Origin: Oegoconia quadripuncta
Lineage: Eukaryota > Arthropoda > Insecta > Lepidoptera > Autostichidae
Direction of reading: 5' to 3'
Assembly (NCBI GenBank): GCA_949316235.1
Contig: OX438750.1
Coordinates: 22,880,865-22,944,864, forward strand
Length of the DNA stretch: 64,000 nucleotides
The notes beneath the pieces are model-generated. The model made no database searches. It was not told where the DNA came from and saw nothing but the letters and a program-made list of their open reading frames with translations. The position numbers were made by a program, and so were the translations under genes. Positions 57,500-64,000 of this stretch are shown here, piece by piece; within the stretch, counting starts at the first letter, position 1, and each line of letters begins with the position of its first letter.

Positions 57500-59325
57500 G
57501 AAGCACGGAAACTGCGCGTAACTTCGCTAACCGCTTCGCTAATCGAAAACGAATAACGAATGCGACTATACCACGATGCCCCGTATGTATATTCCTAAAC
57601 CTAATACTTTGCATATTTTAAACTAATATACCCGTACATACGCAACAAGGGCGTCGAACTGAGGGAACTGTACATATTGGCACTATTAAAATTGCAAATT
57701 GATTTACATTTATACTTTTGCCACTACGCACGACATATTTCGTATGAGTATACCCTTAAAATCTATTTCTGTTTCAAACTTACTAAAAGGGTTGTGTGTT
57801 TTCTGACGGCAAAGTTAATTTTGTTTAGCGGTTCGTCTGTATACAGTGTAGTAAGGCACAGAGCCAGTGTTATTGACTAAAATAGAGAGACATCATTGGA
57901 CGGGCCGTGGATACGGGGTCACCATGTGCAAACAATCTGCAAATGCACTATGCAAATTTTGCACTTTGCTATGTTTGTCGCAACAGGCCGCTTTGTTGTT
58001 TGTGGTTTGCGAGAACTTGATGCATTTTACCTAATTGCGTTTGGCCTTTGTGGCTATGTGACAGTACTTTCGAATTCGATTTCCTGTTTGGCAGTGAGTT
58101 TATGAAAATATTTTGGGTGTGAATATTGCGGTAACTGGCGACCACTTTGCCATACGTTATTCAGGTATTATAATTTCTTCTTAATAAAAACTGAATCAAA
58201 TAACTCACACATCATATACCCACCCCTTTGGCCTTTGCAGAGAAATGTGCATCTGTTCCCCAAAATATCGAGAAATTGCTAACTTTAACTCTATCTGCAC
58301 ATAACTCGCAATTTTCGACTTCAAAGGTTATGTTAATGTTTCCGTACGTGACTATGGTAGGCTACAGAGAACGTATTTGAACGTCGCCAGACATTATCAT
58401 AGTGTAGTCTGCTGGTGTTTATAGCTTAACGCCATCGACCACATCGATGCCTAATGCGCGATCGATTGTAGATGATGGCGTCAGTTATTTGATAAAATAT
58501 CAACGTCATTCTTCTTTTATTTACTTCATTAATGATAAAGTCATCACACTTGGCCCGTTCACGAATGTGGCATACGGTACATCTTAATTGACACAACTTT
58601 CTTTAGAGAAAATATTTCCTATTAGGTTCACGTCAACCTATTGGGGTATTCTATATATTGGCCTAAGGGTCTGTAATTGCTCCCATCCTGACTCACTAAT
58701 AACCATTATTATACACTGCAACATTAAATATTTTCAATTTCAGTGATTTTTTGAATATTATTTACGGCATTTATGCACCAAAATTAGCTTCGACCACCGT
58801 CTTGAAAAGTGAGAAAGGAGAAGGAGCTCCCTTCTTTGTTCGTGGATTATAACGATTCGGACAAACATTTTGGAGAGTCATATCTTGGGATGGAGTCATC
58901 GTTTGAAATAAAATATTTTAAAAGCCTCTTGCTTTTGAATTAAAAAAAATTATAGGTTTCAAATAAAATCGTCCAAACATATTTCCAAGCGGAACATATA
59001 AGCGCAAATTATGATAATAGAAAAGATTTGACATTTTTTGATAACTTCAGTTTTAAAATTAGGTAACAGCTGAGGAACTATAAATATTTTTTACTAGTGT
59101 TAGGAGCTCTCGGTGGCATAGTAGAGACTCTTGATTATTATAAATATAGGTATCCCCTCATTTTATCGACAAAATTATCATCCAAACGTTTCTTGGAGTG
59201 ACAGGCGGTCAAGGAAAATTTGTGGATATTTAATATTGTTTTAGAATTTTTTGTGACTACTTCTACGGGCCCATTACCTAAGCATTTAACAGCTTTTTAG
59301 GTTTCCTACTAATAATACCTAAATT
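57500..59325. other. Intergenic
   Basis: Open frames at 57677-57880 and 57896-58105 show no recognised domain. No promoter or exon is supported. Confidence 0.3.
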
Positions 59326-59329
59326 TGGG

Positions 59330-59420
59330 ATATGTCCGCCTGTGTACTTAATTTTAATTTAGGTAGAATAACATTGTAAATTTTATAAAGTACAATAAAG
59401 CGATTACAAACAAACAGGCA
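59330..59420 (+). repeat. CR1/Jockey-like 3' tail, copy 2
   Basis: gggatatgtccgcctgtgta and agtacaataaagcgattaca followed by a short simple tail caaacaaacaggc. Confidence 0.5.
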
Positions 59421-59806
59421 AATACCAGAGTAAGTTATTGTCGTCTAAACACAGCCATAACTATCGTCAGGCATAAAGGACGAGGTTATTATATTTTCCA
59501 TGAAGTTTGATTACGTAAAAGAAGTGCCTTACATAAAGTGCATTAAATTAAAAAAAGACCGGTCATATTGAGATAATAATAATTAAACATAGATATCATG
59601 CATTTGTCCTGCCAATACGCAATGCGGTTTTTTGATGGAAAGTGGCCAACTATTCCGCTATAATATTCGATAAGCATGTGATCTGTTGCATTTGAGTGGG
59701 TTGCGCAATATTATTGTATTTCGTTAGAAATACTGGGTGAAATTTAATTAATGTAATACCTGTTTACCTACTGGTGACTCCACTCATGATTACGAACAAC
59801 TTTTCA

Positions 59807-59930
59807 CTAGGAACCATAGCCGAATTCAGCCGAAAACTGTTGGATTTCCACACTAGAGGTGGTTTCAGAATGGTTTACTTTGTATGGGTAATCGAAATTT
59901 TTTTGCTCGAATTCGACTATGGTTCCTTAG
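59807..59930. mobile_element. 124-bp hairpin MITE
   Basis: Left arm ctaggaaccatagccgaatt, right arm aattcgactatggttccttag-like, inverted over about 29 bp with few mismatches. The open frame across it is judged non-coding. Confidence 0.55.
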
Positions 59931-60151
59931 GGAAAGTTGCTCGTAATCAAGAGTGGCGTCCTCAGTTAATGGGAATTACACGAATTCAAATTCACCCTGA
60001 ATAAGAAATAACCTGAAGAAAGAAACTAACAAAGTCTATAAGAATTTTACAAGGCGACCAACAGTGCTCATAGGCCAGAGAGGAGTAGCAAGTCAAAGGG
60101 GACCGTCCCAAGTAAAAATATTTGCGTTCCATCGCTCAAAATTTGCTTTTC

Positions 60152-60280
60152 GCTCGCTTACGTTCGTAAGAATTTGGTACCACGTAAGCGCCCCAGAAGT
60201 AAGGATAAGACGTATCGAGTTACCATAATTTACTTCTAGGGCGCTTGTGGTACCAAATATAAGAACGATCGTAAGCGAGC
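60152..60280. mobile_element. 129-bp hairpin with about 51-bp arms
   Basis: gctcgcttacgttcgtaaga, atttggtaccacgtaagcgc at left; gcgcttgtggtaccaaatat and aagaacgatcgtaagcgagc at right. The spacer is about 27 bp. Both minus- and plus-strand open frames here come from the hairpin. Confidence 0.75.
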
Positions 60281-60299
60281 CTAACCGAACATTTTTAGG

Positions 60300-63200
60300 G
60301 ATGGAATAGGATGGAAAACGGATGTAGGTACTGTATTTGGACTTTAGACGATAGTGTGGGATACATGACGATGTTGAAGTGTTGCATTCTAATCTAGATC
60401 TAATCACAATATGAAACGTGATATACTTCAGATTGTCCACACGTATGGTTTTCGCACGCAACAAAGTCATAAAGTTACTCTCCCGTGGTTCAAATAAGTA
60501 TGTTGCATACCCGCAGGTTGTTGAGTTAAAAAATAAAGGACAAGACTATAACTCCCTACAATAGTGTCATTAATCCTTTATGGGGTCCCCGACCCCGGTT
60601 CTCGACTGATAGACAATGGTGGTAGTCGTGTTTGTGAGCGGAATTAATGCGTATGCACATGCAATGGGGGGCTACTCCTAATACACCAACCGTAGAATAT
60701 CTACAAGTCACGAATGTTACCAATGTGTTATCAATAAGGCAAGTTCTACAATTAGTAGGTATACTATTTATGGACATTATTTTATGAAAAAAAAAAACAG
60801 ATTTTCCTTAGCTGCGAAACAAAAATGAATCTAGAAAGACAATAAAAAGGTTCGACAAAGGGAACTAGCTTAAAAATTGTTTCGAATTTCGAAACAGGAG
60901 TAAATAAGAATAGCCCGAATGGGAAGCAGGATCGACCAGCCTTGAACTTGCACAATGCACCTCCATACAGTCACAGCGATGAATGCGAAACGCAGTCACC
61001 ATTTCTAGTAGGCACGACGTGTCGTATAAGCTGCAATCATTGGCCACATTCCAGCTACTTGCTCGTGTTGAACTGTCAGTGTCGCGTTTGCGGATATTTA
61101 TCTGTATCACTTTAAAATACTCGTCACGCTGATACTTACAATACCCACGAATTTCATGACCATATTTGGAAATTGCCGTGTAGTTCACGACAAAGAGAAT
61201 GGACCAACTGGTCTCATACTGTGGGTGTAGCAAAAGACGGCTAATGCTCATGAGGATAGCAACATAGGCCGACGATGAGCAGCAGTATTATTGGTGCAGA
61301 TCTCATAAACGCCTCCAATAGAAAGCGATGCAAATAGTGCTGTTGGAGTGATGTGAATGCAACGACAGTCAATACTAATGTGAATGAAATTTGTGTTTGA
61401 AAAATGTAATAATAAACAAAAATAGATGAATACCTTTTGATATTAAGCACAAACTTGTTTTTCACCATAATTTACAATTTACCTGAAATATCAAACGAGG
61501 CAACAATACTTAACGCATAGTATTTGAAACTTTGACTGTAATACAGCTCGGAGTGTGATGATTTAGAAGCTCAATTCAATTCAACTCAAAACTTCACATA
61601 GGCATTTATCTACCAAAATGGCGAAATGTGCGGGGTAAGCTGGCAGTAGGTTGCAGGGTCAACGCCCTGCCAACCGGTCGAGTTAAAGCTTTGGCGAGCG
61701 AACACATAGTGAGGCAAACTTGGCCCACATTTCAGAAACCATTGTAGTCCCGAGGCGTGCCCATAGTTAGATTCACGATTCATAGCGTCCTGAAATTAAC
61801 TGATAGGATTTCGCGCAAAATTAGATTAACGTTCTAGAAATCTTACTCCTGCATGTAACAAATGGCTTATGTTTTAAGTAGTAATAAGTTTTGATCTTAA
61901 AGTAAGTGGTTTCTATCGAGGTATGACAAAATGAGAGAGCATCTAATAGAAAGTTTACCTACATCACATCACGTATTATTAGGTCCTTACTTATGAAATT
62001 GGCGTTTTGTATGAAGAATTTCATTAAGACTGTTTTCTCCATACAAACATTTTTGATTTTTTTTTGGGAACGGCAAATCCAAATTTAACTAAACTTTGTG
62101 TGTATTATCGGATAACATTAAGTTAAGTATAGGCAGCGTTAATTTTTAAAAGTAACCGCTTTATAAAAGTTGTAGCGAATCTACGAAATGATTATGGGAA
62201 GCACATGAAAAGACCTCTGTAAAATTTTATTATATTATGTGATTTAGCCCAGAAAAAAAAAATATTTCATGGGGAACCTTCCATTTTACAAATAAAAAAC
62301 AAATTTGGATATAGCTTTGAAAATCGCGGGAATTGGCACATATGAAAGATATTAAAAAAAACTCGAATTTCATAGGTAAAGACCCAATATTATATAGAAG
62401 TCCATTGCGGGAAATAGCTGCACCACGTCACGATTTACATTACTATCCATGTTGTAACTTGATTATTATTTCCACGATATTTGGACCGGTTGACGATCAT
62501 CGATATTTTTTGGAGTTCTGCACGAGTAACGCTGCCACATATGGACATGGTGGTGCCACCTGCGCATGGACCAGGGCCATGCGCTGTTATGCTCACGATC
62601 CCTCGGGCGTTTAGTGAAAATGATTAATTACTGTCACAGACCAACTACTTACTGTACTATCAATAGCAGGTGTATAAGATCAAAAAGCTCCCATTTGACA
62701 CTATAGACTTCAAGCGGCTAGAGATTACAAATGCACTGTCATGCTGAGGACAGAGAAAACGCTTCAAATGCTGGTTTTCTTATGCTTCACACCAGAATAC
62801 AGCAATGAATTCACGGTAGAAATAGACAAGAACCGGCCTCCTTGTAAGGGATAGAACCACCTGATAAAATGCAGGTAAGAAATGGTCATTGTTCACCGAA
62901 ACGGTATGAAATGCGAAATAAATTAACGATTTTGAGCAGCCGGAAACAAGAATTTTTGTCATCAGAGAATCTGAGCGATCAGTACTACTGTTCTCAATAA
63001 ATAAATATAAATGCTTGCACAAGTTCCAATAAAATTTAATTTTACATGATTTGTTTCAGTTTAGTTACTTCAAGTGAATACATGAGGTTGGTTTTCTTAT
63101 TTCTCACATTTTATACGGGTGCTAATTAAAAATTCTGATTTACAATAAGATTAGACAACGAATATCTTACGATATTCATGCAGATGTCGTCATCCTAAGC

Positions 63201-64000
63201 CAGTACGTATTTATAAATATATTCATATTTGTACCAAACTTTATAGTAATCCCTAGGGTATTTCTTTAATGTTGTATAGGGAGGCATTTTATTATAAACG
63301 ACGTGTTCCATCTGGATTTTTTGATCGGAATAATTTGGAAAAACATTCGAATAGTTTTATGGAAAGACAATCGAAATATCGACGAAGACAAATGGAACAT
63401 GGAGTTTCCTATGCGTTGTTCGTAAAATTTTCTCGGTAGACCCCAGATTTTAATATAGCAGAGTACAAATTTATGTTGGCTTAGTTTATAGACGTTAATT
63501 TTCTTAGGCATGCAGCGTGAGTCTTGAAAATCATCACCAAGGCTCTCTTATTAATAATGTGGATCGTAAATTAATGTACCTAGTTTATGCACTTCGTCAC
63601 TCTTCCGCGTTCAGGTTTAATTGTCTGTCACGGCTGCATCGAGTTTTATTAATTCGATACATTGAAACAATTCCAAGAATTATCTCCAAGTGCATTTTAT
63701 CAGTAAATCGTTTGTTCATAAAAGCCAGCATGATACTATAGACGCTGATCTTTGTCGATGAAATATATAGTCGAAAAGTATATATTTAGTCATTGATGGA
63801 TTTCCAATCAAGTTTAGCTGCCGACATGTCAACGTTTTAAGCCAACTGAGGATCAAGTTTAAGCATAACAACAATAAATCAATTAAGTCCTGTCATCTTG
63901 CTATTTTGGCGTCAGTTCTGCGCTGCCACAACATCTGTGTCAACGGAGGTGTTTGGATTTCTGACTATAAATAGTCATCGAGTTTTTCACGGCCATTTTA
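60300..64000. other. Intergenic, no gene recognised
   Basis: Several open frames of 70-130 codons exist (for example 60865-61251 minus, 62333-62614 plus) but show no known motif. About 61245-61345 shares cctccaatagaaagcgatgc with the dispersed repeat near 22480. Confidence 0.35.

Noticed and set aside
60093..60470. 125-codon minus-strand open frame
   Set aside because: Runs through the 60152-60280 hairpin; the low stop count comes from the CpG-containing arms.
60865..61251. 128-codon minus-strand open frame
   Set aside because: No domain, no codon pattern, and not supported by splice sites or neighbours.
62333..62614. 93-codon plus-strand open frame
   Set aside because: No recognised domain, no supporting splice sites; left as a chance frame.

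Overview
This is an AT-rich insect nuclear window. Its dispersed repeats (tRNA-headed SINEs ending in A+T tails, 'atcagccac...cgtccact' type repeats, CR1/RTE-like 3' tails, many hairpin MITEs) are typical of a moth or butterfly (Lepidoptera). No bacterial signals, CRISPR arrays, rRNA or genuine tRNA genes were found.

One confidently identified gene dominates the window: a long-chain acyl-CoA synthetase of the ACSL1/5/6 type on the minus strand, from about 42.8 kb down to a TAA at 20124. I could place 12 shared coding exons (633 codons including stop) with agreeing splice phases. Upstream there are two alternative 5' arrangements that enter shared exon 2 in the same phase. One is a short first exon at 39485-39565 (27 residues). 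The other is a two-exon leader, 42623-42809/42827 plus 41007-41161, which adds a Lys/Glu-rich head and a hydrophobic membrane-anchor-like segment. Predicted products are 659 aa and about 746 aa. The enzyme activates long-chain fatty acids to acyl-CoA.

Layout: 1-7.0 kb is intergenic, with SINEs and the 3' remnant of a non-LTR retrotransposon. At 7.0-7.3 kb there is a GC-rich patch beside a possible small first coding exon on the minus strand. From 8 to 11 kb lie several MITEs. From 11.8 to 15.8 kb there is a roughly 4-kb unit bounded by 17-bp inverted termini. It has repeat-rich subterminal regions and carries a decayed, frameshifted SAM-domain gene of minus orientation. From 16 to 20 kb are repeats and the ACSL 3' flank. 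From 20 to 43 kb is the ACSL gene, whose introns hold SINEs and hairpins. From 43 to 64 kb is repeat-rich intergenic DNA with a GC-rich island ending in a consensus splice donor near 53.9 kb, which may be the promoter and noncoding first exon of a plus-strand gene that leaves the window.

The most interesting non-genic structures are the 4-kb SAM-bearing unit (11.8-15.8 kb) and a MITE family with two full copies (36299-36849 and 48823-49617). Both MITE copies are flanked by TA, and in the second an internal 70-bp unit has expanded to four tandem copies. All calls come from reading the sequence and from the phase and motif consistency of translations. No database search was done.
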